Origin: Leptothermofonsia sp049200465
Lineage (GTDB): Bacteria; Cyanobacteriota; Cyanobacteriia; Leptolyngbyales; Leptolyngbyaceae
DNA: 64,000 nucleotides
NCBI RefSeq assembly: GCF_049200465.1
Contig: NZ_CP120836.1
Location: forward strand, 4,402,001-4,466,000
Direction of reading: 5' to 3'
Of this stretch, positions 16,242 to 25,026 are shown piece by piece (position 1 is the stretch's first letter; the number at the start of each line of letters is the position of its first letter). A model generated the notes under the pieces. That model worked only from the letters and a program-made list of their open reading frames with translations. It was not told the origin of the DNA and ran no database searches. The position numbers were made by a program, and so were the translations under genes.

Positions 16242-18305
16242 CTATCCAAGTTTCTGTGATTTGGTCTGCTGAATTGGAATCTGAATGACAAACTCAGCCC
16301 CATTGTCGGGTGTTGAAACACACGTCAAAGTGCCGCCATGATTTTCAGTAATAATTTGGTAACTGATTGATAGCCCCATGCCGGTGCCCTTGCCAACTGG
16401 TTTGGTTGTAAAGAAGGGATCAAACAATCGTTTTTGCACAGCCTCTGGAATGCCAGGGCCATTATCTGCAATGCGGATGGTGACGTGATCATCCCTGGTT
16501 TCCGTTGAGATTTTGATTACAGGCTGTTTATGGTTTTTGAGTTCATCAGAATTGATCAGTGCCGCTTCATCACAAACAAAAGGTTCTTCCAGCACATCAA
16601 TGGCATTGACCAAAATATTCATCAATACCTGGTTAATCTGACTGGCATAACATTCAACCAAGGGTAAATCACCATAGTTTTTGATGATCTGAATTGCAGG
16701 GCGATTACCAACGGCCTTGAGGCGATTTTCCAAAAGCACTAGAGTGCTATCAATTCCTACGTGCAAGTCTACAGCTTTATAAGCTGCTTCATCCACCCGC
16801 GAGAAGTTGCGCAATGACAGCACAATTTGTTTAATGCGATCGGCTCCAAGTTGCATTGAGCTAAGCAACTTAGGAAAATCCTGTTTCAGGAATTCCAGAT
16901 CAATCTCGTCAATTTTAGTTTCGATAGCGGGAACTGGGTCAGGATATTGCTGCTGGTATAGCTGCACCAGGTTCAGCAAATCATCCATATAATTCTGTGC
17001 GGGCTTTAAATTGCTATAAATAAAACTGACAGGATTGTTGATTTCATGGGCGACTCCGGCAACTAACTGCCCCAGGGATGACATTTTTTCGGTTTGAATG
17101 AGTTGGGATTGATTACGTTGAATATTTTGTTTCTCTAGTTTGGCTTGAGTGAGTTCAACTGTGCGCCGCATCAAAGTTAATTCAACCTGACGTAAAAAAG
17201 CAACAAAAAACAGAATTAATCCAATACCAATTGCACTAACTACCATGGAGATCTGAAAAATAGACTGGTGTAATGAATTGACTGTATTGGAAATGTCTTT
17301 GAATGCGGCAATGTAGCCCAGATTTTTTCCATCAAGATCTTGTAGTGGCAAAACAATCACTTGCTGAGTCTTACCATTTTCAGAAAATTGTTTCTGCGTC
17401 AAATTTGCTTGACTAGTGGCTGGAATGACTTGATGAATGGCCTCTGGTAGTGTTGAGAGAGTTTGTTCAACCACCACATGGGAAGGGAATTGATCCCATG
17501 TGAGAGGCTTGCCCTGCTTAATTATCTGAGCTTCCCATTTTGGGCGATCGAGGTGTTTTTTGTCTACCAGCACTACCAGATGGACATCCAAAATCTTACT
17601 GACTTGGCTGGCAATATCCTGAAACTCTATCCCCAATTCAACATAACCAATCAAGTTGGGGGGTAATTTATGCTGAGCAGGGTTGCCCGCTAGATCATGA
17701 TCTGTAGGGATGGGAGAGCCACTGTACCAGGGATACACAGCGCGTAACACGGGAGCACCAATAATTCCTTGTTCTAGTCCAATGCTGGGCTGTTGAGTAT
17801 GTTCGGCTCGTTTAAGGGTGATGCGATCAATCAGGTCACTATGCTTTTTTTTATGGACGCGCAGGAAGTTGACCCGATCGCGTTGATGAAAATACCAATG
17901 GGTAATCCGGCTCTGCTGCCTAAATTGATTAAAGATGGGTTTAGCACGACTTAGCAAAGTAGCTCGATCGCGGGCCTGAAATGCCTGCATCAGCACTGGG
18001 TCACGGATGATGACTTCCAGGGCGGTTGTCATCATGCGGCGATCATTCTCCAATTTCGCCTGAAATAAATCCTGAACGTACCTTGCTGTGGCTTGTTTAG
18101 TTGTTTCTAGCTCTTGCTGCTGCTTTTGAGAGGTTGTGAACAAAAAAGTACCCTGCAGCACGCAAATCGCCGCAATTAAAGGCGGCAATACCCATCTACG
18201 TAATCCCCAGGGGCGATCATGAGCTACATTGGTGGATAATCGCATCGGCTCTGTTTTTGCACGGGTACTGGAAGTGCCAATCCTGAAGGATAGGCATTTC
18301 GACAT
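16242..18305 (-). CDS. Membrane sensor histidine kinase with extracytoplasmic sensor domain
   Basis: A 687-residue kinase. A first membrane helix (about 38-58, LPPLIAAICVLQGTFLF) is followed by a large extracytoplasmic region (about 60-345) with Cache-like features and a second helix (ISMVVSAIGIGLILFFVAFL). A coiled coil leads to a HisKA box (LGQLVAGVAHEINNPVSFIYSN, His near 420) and a HATPase domain with DNGPGIPEAV and GKGTGMGLSISY. The long helical insert after the His box (YQQQYPDPVP..LKQDFPKLLSSM) is typical of a large cyanobacterial kinase family. The ligand is unknown and no response regulator is adjacent. ATG 18305 or the internal ATG at residue 21 are both possible starts. Confidence 0.85.
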   Translation of the reverse strand: MSKCLSFRIGTSSTRAKTEPMRLSTNVAHDRPWGLRRWVLPPLIAAICVLQGTFLFTTSQKQQQELETTKQATARYVQDLFQAKLENDRRMMTTALEVIIRDPVLMQAFQARDRATLLSRAKPIFNQFRQQSRITHWYFHQRDRVNFLRVHKKKHSDLIDRITLKRAEHTQQPSIGLEQGIIGAPVLRAVYPWYSGSPIPTDHDLAGNPAQHKLPPNLIGYVELGIEFQDIASQVSKILDVHLVVLVDKKHLDRPKWEAQIIKQGKPLTWDQFPSHVVVEQTLSTLPEAIHQVIPATSQANLTQKQFSENGKTQQVIVLPLQDLDGKNLGYIAAFKDISNTVNSLHQSIFQISMVVSAIGIGLILFFVAFLRQVELTLMRRTVELTQAKLEKQNIQRNQSQLIQTEKMSSLGQLVAGVAHEINNPVSFIYSNLKPAQNYMDDLLNLVQLYQQQYPDPVPAIETKIDEIDLEFLKQDFPKLLSSMQLGADRIKQIVLSLRNFSRVDEAAYKAVDLHVGIDSTLVLLENRLKAVGNRPAIQIIKNYGDLPLVECYASQINQVLMNILVNAIDVLEEPFVCDEAALINSDELKNHKQPVIKISTETRDDHVTIRIADNGPGIPEAVQKRLFDPFFTTKPVGKGTGMGLSISYQIITENHGGTLTCVSTPDNGAEFVIQIPIQQTKSQKLG

Positions 18306-18618
18306 ATAAATAGCATGAAAGCTGCGAAGGAACCGAGTTGTAACCGCTTAATCAAAGGGTGATAAATAATTTGTTATCCATTATTTTTGTTATCCATTAT
18401 TGGGGGGCATGAGTTACGCTAACCCTTCCTATAGCCCATGCTGGTCATGGCTACCCAGAAATGTCCTGAACACTTCTTGCATCCACGAACCAGCATCGCC
18501 GTTTTGTTATTGGTTAAAGTTCCCAAAAAGGCTTTCTCGCTAACTCTCAAAATGACGCGTTATCGACCTGGCAGCGATTTCGTCTACCCTTCAATTCCGA
18601 TTCGGCAGAAAGGTTGTG
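18306..18618. other. Spacer with a 15-bp tandem duplication
   Basis: There is no convincing gene in this 313-base gap. TTGTTATCCATTATT occurs twice, at 18371-18385 and 18387-18401. A 64-codon plus-strand ORF (18438-18632) runs into the 3' end of the TPR gene on the other strand and shows no recognisable family. Confidence 0.5.
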
Positions 18619-21216
18619 CTAAGGCGGCATAAGCCTGCCGTGATGCAGGTGTACCGGAGAAAATTGGGGATTTTCGGCGATCGCCTGTTCAAAATCAGCG
18701 ACAGCTCCTGGCCTATCGCCCAGTTCTGCCCGGATTCTACCTCGATGGAATAGGGCCTGACCCGGCTCCGTACTACTTTTTAGAACCCGTTCAAAGTCTT
18801 GCTCGGCGGCTGATGGGTTACCCTGGAGGAGGTGAACCGCACTGCGACTGAGATAGGCCAGGGTGGACGCTGGGTGGAAATTGAGCACTTGAGTGAAGTC
18901 TTCTATCGCACCGGCATAGTCCGACTGCTTAGCGCGGGCTCGTCCTCGATACAGATAGGCTGAGGCAAGGGTGGGATTAACCTGGATTACATAATCCAGG
19001 TCGGTAATGGCTCCAACTGTTTCCCCCAACCTGACCTGGAAGGCACCCCGTTGCAGGCAGGTGCGTACCGGGTAAGGGCTGCTATCGACTGCCTGATTAA
19101 AGTTTTCGTTGGCCGTTTTGGGTTCGCCCATGCGCATGTAAGCAACAGCTAAATGTAAATAGTCTTCCGGGCTTTTGGGCTCCAGGCGGACGGCTTCGCT
19201 CAAGTCATCCATGGCCTGTTTGTGTTGACCCAACTCTAAAAGGGCGATCGCCCGCTGAACATAGGCCGGAATCGCAGGGGATTTGGTAGCCAGCAACTGA
19301 TTGAAATCCTCCACTGCCCCGTGGGGATCCCCCAGGTCGGATCGAATGGTACCCCGGTGGAATCGTGCCATCAGGAAACGGGGAGCAAGCTGCAATGCTC
19401 GATCCAGGTCTTGCAGGGCGGCTTCGGCTTCGCCCAGTTCTGCTCGCAAGGTACCCCGGTGCAGGTAGGCGGGCGCAGAAGCTGGATTGATCTGAAGCTC
19501 CTGATTAAAGTCATCCAGCGCCCCTTGCTGATCCCCTAAAGAGGCCAGAAGAATGCCCCGGTTGTAGTAGACTGCGATCTCCTTAGAGTTCAGCTCAATT
19601 ACCCGATTGAAATCATCCAGGGCTCCCTGCTCATCCCCCAATTGAGTCAGGATGATGCCACGGCTGAGGTGGGCCGCTGCTGGATTGGGATTGAGCTTGA
19701 GAGCCACTTGCAGGTCAGTCGCTGCTCCTTCTGGGTTCCCCATTTTCATGGATAGGGCACTGCGGTTTAGATGGGCCGGTACCAGCCTGGGATTTAATTT
19801 CAATGCCTGATTGAAATCCTCCAACGCGGCAGGGTAGTTTGCCTGCTGGGCGTTGGCAATGCCCCGTTGCAGGTAAGCCTCATCCAGGCTCGCATCCAGG
19901 CTGAGCCCCTGGTCAAAGTCGGCGATCGCGCCCTTGGTATCTCCCAATGTGAGACGAACCATGCCTCGTTGCAGGTAACCCTGGGCAGAAGCAGAATGCA
20001 TCCGCAGACAACGGTTCAGGTCTTCCAGGGCTTCCCGTAGGGCACCCATCCTGACGCGGAATAAGCCCCGCTCGATGTAGGCTTCAGCAGAACTAGGAAG
20101 CATCTGCACTGCCAGATTGAAGTCTTCTGAAGCCTTCTGGCGTTCGTCTAGTTCCAGATACATGACACTGCGGTAGAGGTGAGCAGTGGCCCGATTTGAA
20201 TCTAGCTTGAGGACTTCTGTGAAATCATTAATGGCACCTTCGCGATCGCCCAACTCTGCCCGCACTATACCGCGATTGAGAATGGTATCGACAGAACCCG
20301 GATCCCGCTGGAGTGCCTGGTTGAAATCTTCTAACGCCTGTAGCTTGTTGCCCAATTCTGCACAAACCAGTCCCCGCTGAATGTAGGCAGGGACCGCCTG
20401 AGGGTTACGTTTCAGCACCTGGTTCAGATCCTCCAGCGCTCCCTGCGGATCGCCCAACGCCGCCCGAATTGCTCCCCGCTGGACATAGGCAGGCATTAAG
20501 TTGGGGTTGAGCTGGAGGGCTTCATTAAAGTCTGAGATAGCTCCCAGATGGTCTTTCAAATTGGCCCGCATGATGCCCCGCTCTAGATGGATATGGGCCG
20601 CTTTAGGAGCGATTTGAAGTGCCCGGTCGAAGTCGGCGATCGCCCGTTCCTTGTCGCCCATCTGGGCATAGAGAACTCCCCGCTGCACGTAGGCAGGCAC
20701 CGCATTGGGTGCAAGCTGAAGAGCTTGATTGAAGTCAGCGATCGCCCCCTGTTGATCTCCCAACCCGGCCCGCACAATTCCCCGTTGAATGTAAGCAGGC
20801 ACCGCGTTGGGAGACATTTGCAACGCCTGGTTTAAATCTTCCAGGGCGCCCTCCAGGTCTTGCAACTCCGCCCGCACCGTACCCCGCTGAACCAGGAATG
20901 CAGGAACTTTAGGTTTTAACTGAATCGCCCGGTTAATATCTTCCAATCCACCTGATTTGTCCCCGGTACGGGCACGGGCAGTCCCCCTTCCCATATAGGC
21001 TTCTGCCACCAGGGGGCTAATCTGCAAAACCTGATTGAAATCCTCGATCGCTCCCCGGTTATCCTGCATCGCCAGCCGGGAATTGCCCCGGTTCAGGTAA
21101 GCTCCAACGTATTTTGGAAAGATCTTAATCGCCTCGGTCAGAGCTTCAACGGCTCCCCGATGGTCGCCTTTTTGAGCTTTCATTAAGCCCTGGTTAAAAA
21201 AGTTTTCAGCATTCAT
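18619..21216 (-). CDS. TPR-repeat protein made almost wholly of about 25 repeats
   Basis: An 865-residue protein built from about 25 consecutive 34-residue tetratricopeptide repeats, with no signal peptide, membrane segment or other domain. Each repeat follows the pattern A-x-x-x-R-G-x-x-R-x-x-L-G-D-x-x-G-A-x-x-D-F-N-Q-A-L-x-L-x-P. The N-terminus (MNAENFFNQGLMKAQKGD) is the first repeat's helix and the last repeats degrade towards LHHGRLMPP. Such a solenoid is a protein-binding scaffold, and the partner is unknown. The repeats make the DNA itself a 102-bp quasi-periodic array, so length variation between strains is likely. Confidence 0.85.
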   Translation of the reverse strand: MNAENFFNQGLMKAQKGDHRGAVEALTEAIKIFPKYVGAYLNRGNSRLAMQDNRGAIEDFNQVLQISPLVAEAYMGRGTARARTGDKSGGLEDINRAIQLKPKVPAFLVQRGTVRAELQDLEGALEDLNQALQMSPNAVPAYIQRGIVRAGLGDQQGAIADFNQALQLAPNAVPAYVQRGVLYAQMGDKERAIADFDRALQIAPKAAHIHLERGIMRANLKDHLGAISDFNEALQLNPNLMPAYVQRGAIRAALGDPQGALEDLNQVLKRNPQAVPAYIQRGLVCAELGNKLQALEDFNQALQRDPGSVDTILNRGIVRAELGDREGAINDFTEVLKLDSNRATAHLYRSVMYLELDERQKASEDFNLAVQMLPSSAEAYIERGLFRVRMGALREALEDLNRCLRMHSASAQGYLQRGMVRLTLGDTKGAIADFDQGLSLDASLDEAYLQRGIANAQQANYPAALEDFNQALKLNPRLVPAHLNRSALSMKMGNPEGAATDLQVALKLNPNPAAAHLSRGIILTQLGDEQGALDDFNRVIELNSKEIAVYYNRGILLASLGDQQGALDDFNQELQINPASAPAYLHRGTLRAELGEAEAALQDLDRALQLAPRFLMARFHRGTIRSDLGDPHGAVEDFNQLLATKSPAIPAYVQRAIALLELGQHKQAMDDLSEAVRLEPKSPEDYLHLAVAYMRMGEPKTANENFNQAVDSSPYPVRTCLQRGAFQVRLGETVGAITDLDYVIQVNPTLASAYLYRGRARAKQSDYAGAIEDFTQVLNFHPASTLAYLSRSAVHLLQGNPSAAEQDFERVLKSSTEPGQALFHRGRIRAELGDRPGAVADFEQAIAENPQFSPVHLHHGRLMPP

Positions 21217-21368
21217 GGGGGGTTGGGGGTTAAGAATGGCTCCGCTTCACTATAGCCGCAGTCTGCAAGACTAAAATTGTCTTTTTCAATTGAGTTTTCC
21301 CATCAGTAAGGCGGCCAATCTCAGCATTTTCCTCATAAACTTTACGAATACATTCCCGACATTGCTAA

Positions 21369-22631
21369 ATGGCATTTCTTCCATCCAAGCTCTTGTCCTG
21401 GCTACCGAAACTGAATTATCAGGTCTGGATTCTGGCACTGGGGCGGCTTTTATCCCAGACGGGTTCTGGGTTTACGATGTTTGCTGCCCCCATCTTCTTT
21501 GTCAATCAGGTAGGGTTATCCGCGACTCAGGTGGGTTTGGGTATCGGCAGTTCAGCGATTTCTGGAATTATTGGCCGACTTTTGGGTGGGTCGTTTACCG
21601 ATTCCCAATTTTGGGGACGCAGGCGGACATTGATGCTGGCAGCGATTGTGTCATCCGCGGCATGCTTTGTTCTGGCTGTTGCGAATGATTTTCCAATGTT
21701 TGTCCTGGGGAACTTGTTGCTCGGTTTGGGGCTGGGGTTTTATTGGCCACCAAATGAGGCAATGGTTGCTGATTTAACCTCACCGGAGCAACGCAACGAA
21801 GCTTTTGCGATTACTCGTCTGTGTGACAGTTTGGGACTGGGGCTGGGGGTGGTTTTGGCAGGACGGCTGATTGAAACAACGGGGTCTTACCGTCTCTTGT
21901 TCATTGTGGATGGGGTGTCGTTTCTGGTGCTGTTGGGTGTTGTCTATTGGGCGATCGCAGAATCCAGGCAATTCTCCAGCAACCACCAGGCTCTGAAAGG
22001 TTGGGGTGAGGCACTGCGCGATCGCCGCCTGCTGACCTACCTAATCCCTAACATCATGTTCACCACCTACCTGGTGCAAATCAACAGTACTTTACCCCTT
22101 TACTTGAAGAACTTTGTACCAGCCACCGCTACGGGCGAGGGGTTCTCCCCTGTGGTTATCAGTAACTTGTTTGCCTGGCATCTGGTGGCAGCGGTTCTTT
22201 CCCAAATGCCAATGGTGCGATTGCTTAATCGCTTCACCCATCCCCAGGGGTTGATTATTTCAGCCGTGCAGTGGGGGATCGGGTTCATCCTGGTTTGGGC
22301 GACCGGAATCGCCTCCTCCGGCCACCTGATCTGGGCAATTCTGGCAGTTGGCGTGTTAGGACTGGCAACGTCGGCTTATATGCCCTCAGCAGCCTCAACC
22401 ACCGTCCAACTGGCTCCCGATTCCCTCCGCGGAGTTTACCTGGCGGTCAATTCCCAATGTTGGGCAATGGGCTATATGATTGGCCCTCCCATTGGGGGTT
22501 GGGCCTTAGACCAATCCAGAACGGTGGTATCTAGCTTCTGGTTGGGAATGGCTGCCAGTGTGATTGTGGCTATCTTTGTTCTGCAAATCCTCGATCGCAT
22601 GATGCACGAAACTTCCAGCACTCAAAGTTAA
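21369..22631 (+). CDS. Major facilitator superfamily transporter
   Basis: A 420-residue membrane protein with about 12 hydrophobic segments, in two halves around GWGEALRDRRLL. The MFS motif between helices 2 and 3 is GGSFTDSQFWGRRRTLM, and the helix-5 region is GLGLGVVLAGRLIETTG. The family moves small solutes or drugs across the inner membrane, driven by ion gradients. The substrate cannot be inferred. It is divergent from the TPR gene across a 152-bp spacer. Confidence 0.85.
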   Translation: MAFLPSKLLSWLPKLNYQVWILALGRLLSQTGSGFTMFAAPIFFVNQVGLSATQVGLGIGSSAISGIIGRLLGGSFTDSQFWGRRRTLMLAAIVSSAACFVLAVANDFPMFVLGNLLLGLGLGFYWPPNEAMVADLTSPEQRNEAFAITRLCDSLGLGLGVVLAGRLIETTGSYRLLFIVDGVSFLVLLGVVYWAIAESRQFSSNHQALKGWGEALRDRRLLTYLIPNIMFTTYLVQINSTLPLYLKNFVPATATGEGFSPVVISNLFAWHLVAAVLSQMPMVRLLNRFTHPQGLIISAVQWGIGFILVWATGIASSGHLIWAILAVGVLGLATSAYMPSAASTTVQLAPDSLRGVYLAVNSQCWAMGYMIGPPIGGWALDQSRTVVSSFWLGMAASVIVAIFVLQILDRMMHETSSTQS

Positions 22632-22710
22632 CTTTTGCCACTTGTTATGCCACTTGTTAGCAATGGATGGGTGGGTGATGGGTGGAGGAGTAGATGGGTG
22701 GGGGTGTGGT

Positions 22711-22848
22711 GGAATTCGTTTCGATTCATACTGCTTTTCAGGGGTTTGTCAATTTTTTGTGGCAATCCTGGAAAGGGAGTCGAGGGAATCAGGGTTTCAA
22801 GGAGTTAGAACCCCGTTTCTAGAACACCCCCCTTTTCAGCAACGCTGC
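22711..22848. repeat. Nested repeats: family E element inserted in a family F element
   Basis: The outer pieces (GAATTCGTTTCGATTCATACTG on the left, TTTTCAGCAACGCTGCC on the right) match the family F element at 62471-62550 in inverse orientation. The middle, 22742-22831 (GGGTTTGTC to GAACACCCCC), matches the family E copy at 53968-54055. CTTTTCAG flanks the middle segment on both sides (22734-22741 and 22832-22839), as expected of a target-site duplication. An open reading frame running through this region is an artefact of the repeat. Confidence 0.65.
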
Positions 22849-22857
22849 CATACCCCT

Positions 22858-23493
22858 TTACCTTCGCCGCTCTTGCAATTTCCGGTAAACGGCTTTCAGG
22901 TCAACGTTGTGGTGAGCCAGGGCAACCAGCGTGTGATAGAAAAGGTCGGCTACTTCTGCCGCGATTGCTTCTGCATCGTCATCCTTAAAGGCCATCACCA
23001 CCTCTGCAGTTTCTTCGCCAATCTTTTTCAAGATTGTGTTATCTCCTCCTTCAAACAGTTTGCAGGTGTAGGAGGTTTCTGTGGGATGGTCACGGCGATC
23101 GCAGACTACCTCATACACCTGAGACAGCGTATCTGCAGGGGGTGGTTGAATGTGGCTATTGACTTTATGGAAACAACTTCGTTCTCCAGTGTGGCAGGCA
23201 ATATCTCCCATCTGTTCCACGGTAATCAGCAGGCAATCACTATCGCAGTCATAGCGGAGAGATTTCACAATCTGGAGATGCCCGGAGGTTGCCCCCTTAT
23301 GCCAGAGTGCTTGTCGCGATCGACTCCAAAACCAGGTTTCGCCTGTGTCTAAGGTCTTCTGCAAAGACTCCCGGTTCATCCATGCCATCATCAGCACTGT
23401 GCCATCCAGGTAATCTTGCACGATGGCAGGGACGAGTCCGCGATCGTCGTACTGAATTGCCTCCACTGGAATTGATTGGTGCAGTTCCATCAC
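22858..23493 (-). CDS. hisI: Bifunctional phosphoribosyl-AMP cyclohydrolase / phosphoribosyl-ATP pyrophosphatase
   Basis: A 211-residue HisIE fusion. The N-terminal HisI domain (about 1-120) has GTVLMMAWMNRESL, ETWFWSRSRQALWHKG and the metal-binding DCDSDCLL and CHTGERSCF motifs. The C-terminal HisE domain (about 125-211) has KKIGEETAEVVMAFKDDD and EVADLFYHTLVAL. It carries out the second and third steps of histidine synthesis. The fused form is normal in cyanobacteria. The gene stands alone, with repeats on both sides. Confidence 0.95.
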   Translation of the reverse strand: MMELHQSIPVEAIQYDDRGLVPAIVQDYLDGTVLMMAWMNRESLQKTLDTGETWFWSRSRQALWHKGATSGHLQIVKSLRYDCDSDCLLITVEQMGDIACHTGERSCFHKVNSHIQPPPADTLSQVYEVVCDRRDHPTETSYTCKLFEGGDNTILKKIGEETAEVVMAFKDDDAEAIAAEVADLFYHTLVALAHHNVDLKAVYRKLQERRR

Positions 23494-23607
23494 CTCAAAA
23501 GCCCTAAAGTCAGTGCTTTGATCTTACCGACTCTGGGGATTGGATTCAGTTCTGGATGCAAATCTATGCCACAACTTTTGTTCAAGACTTGCAACGTCAG
23601 AGTATTG

Positions 23608-23736
23608 TAAGTAGCTAGTAAGTAGGTGTCATCATTAATTGTAAAGGGGGGAGTGGGGGCTGCGCCCCCAGGCAGGGGGGGGCACCCCCTCCACCCCCGG
23701 AATTATCCTTAATTTAATTGTGCCTAGCTACTTACA
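23608..23736. repeat. MITE-like element, family C, copy 2
   Basis: A 129-bp element bounded by TAAGTAGCTAG and CTAGCTACTTACA, with the arms AATTGTAAAGGGGGGAG and CCCCCTCCACCCCCGG and the shared tail GGAATTATCCTTAATTTAATTG. It is longer than copy 1 (10734-10833) because of an extra GGGGGCTGCGCCCCC hairpin. It is non-coding. Confidence 0.75.
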
Positions 23737-23845
23737 GCAAAATGAAAGTCTTGTTGGGGTGCAGGGATCCCACCCCTGCTTGGGGCGAAGCCCCCAAACT
23801 CCCAGGTTGCAAAATTTAGTGTTTGCAACACGAGTAGTCTGCCAG
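23737..23845 (+). repeat. Repeat family B, copy 3
   Basis: It starts CAAAATGAAAGTC, with TTGTTGGGGTGCAGGGATCCC, a TTGGGGCGAAGCCCCCAA hairpin and GTTGCAAAATTTAGTGTTTGC. It is joined without a gap to the family C element on its left. It has the best-preserved central hairpin of the three copies. Confidence 0.65.
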
Positions 23846-24075
23846 GCAGATTTTGAAGGGTTGCAAACCCTTCAAAACCCCCTGAATTGGTTTTTCCAGG
23901 TTTAGATAACCAGGCAAAGTTCCCTTGGTGACCCACTAGTGGTCTGTCAAGACTGGTTTGAGGGGGTTGAAAAGTTCAAGTCGTCTGCCCTGGAAATATC
24001 AGTAAACCTGCCTCTAACTTATCCACTCCACCCCCCATCTACTCCTTACCACCACTGCCCCTGCCCACTCACAGG

Positions 24076-24990
24076 ATGAGTATTCCCAATCTTCCCTCCC
24101 CACTTCCGCATGTCAGGGTTCCTCCCATTAAATGCCAGGGAATTAAAACGAAGCTCGTTCCCTTCATCTTCAGTAGCATTCAATGGACTTCAACAGAAAC
24201 TGCGAGATGGGTTGAACCTTTTTTAGGTTCGGGAGTCGTCTTGTTCAACCTTGCTCCTGAACGGGCACTGATAGCCGATACCAATCAGCACATCATTGCG
24301 CTGTACCAGGCAGTTCAACGTGGTGAGGTAAATCGGGAAACGGTACAATCATTTCTCAAGCAGCAGGGGAAAAAGTTGGAGGAGTTGGGCGAGTCCTACT
24401 ATTACGAAGTCCGGGAACGCTTCAATGCAGAAGGCTCTCCACTGGATTTTCTATTTCTGAACCGGGCTTGCTTTAATGGCATGATGCGTTTTAATCGTCG
24501 AGGTGAATACAACGTTCCCTTTTGTCGCAAACCTCAGCGGTTTACCCAGAGTTACGTTACCAAAATTGCCAACCAGGTGAACTGGATTGCTGGACGCATG
24601 GCGGGAAAGAGTTGGGAATTTCGAGTTGCCCACTGGAAAGAGGTCCTGGGCGAAGCAACCCCAACTGATTTTGTTTACCTTGACCCACCCTATATTGGTC
24701 GTCATACTGATTATTACAATACCTGGAGTCTGGAAGAGGCGGAAAACCTGGCCTCTGTTACCCAAACTCTTCCCTGTGGCTTTGCGGTTTCAATGTGGCT
24801 GGAAAATCAGCACCGCAGGAATGATCACATTCAACAGTGCTGGGCGGGATTAGAGGTCAGAGTCTGTCAGCACTTCTACCATGTTGGGTCAAAGGAAGAT
24901 TGGCGGGGGGCGATCGCGGAAGCTTTGCTGATTAAGCCGGGGTTTGCAGCTCAATTACCTGTTACTAATGGCAAATTAGACACTGTATAG
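24076..24990 (+). CDS. Solitary D12-class DNA adenine methyltransferase (Dam-like)
   Basis: A 304-residue N6-adenine methylase of the D12 class. The AdoMet motif is RWVEPFLGSGVVLFNL (residues about 44-59), preceded by the family N-terminal KCQGIKTKLVPFI. The catalytic motif IV is FVYLDPPYIG (about 199-208), and FLNRACFNGMMRFNRRGEYNVPF is the D12 recognition region. No restriction endonuclease gene is adjacent, so it is probably an orphan methylase. GATC methylation (DmtA type) or CGATCG within HIP1 are plausible targets, but specificity cannot be read from sequence by eye. ATG 24076 is preceded by CACAGG. Confidence 0.85.
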   Translation: MSIPNLPSPLPHVRVPPIKCQGIKTKLVPFIFSSIQWTSTETARWVEPFLGSGVVLFNLAPERALIADTNQHIIALYQAVQRGEVNRETVQSFLKQQGKKLEELGESYYYEVRERFNAEGSPLDFLFLNRACFNGMMRFNRRGEYNVPFCRKPQRFTQSYVTKIANQVNWIAGRMAGKSWEFRVAHWKEVLGEATPTDFVYLDPPYIGRHTDYYNTWSLEEAENLASVTQTLPCGFAVSMWLENQHRRNDHIQQCWAGLEVRVCQHFYHVGSKEDWRGAIAEALLIKPGFAAQLPVTNGKLDTV

Positions 24991-25026
24991 AACACCACCC
25001 TGGACAGAATTGGATCAATCAGAATT

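Larger units (their letters stand above)
23494..24075. other. Repeat-filled spacer between hisIE and the DNA methylase
   Basis: No gene is seen in this 582-base spacer. It contains a family C element (23608-23736), an abutting family B element (23737-23845), family G-like hairpins (GAAGGGTTGCAAACCCTTC near 23857) and CTGTCAAGACTGGTTTGAGG near 23942, then a pyrimidine-rich run up to the methylase start. Three repeat families lie back to back here. Confidence 0.65.

Noticed and set aside
18438..18632. 64-codon plus-strand ORF
   Set aside because: It has no recognisable family, runs into the TPR gene end and has no ribosome-binding site; left as possible but unsupported.
18619..21216. Regular 102-bp periodicity resembling a repeat array or CRISPR
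   Set aside because: The period equals 34 codons of a TPR protein; there are no identical repeats with unique spacers.
22642..23352. 236-codon plus-strand ORF
   Set aside because: It is a read-through of repeat families E/F into the antisense of hisIE.
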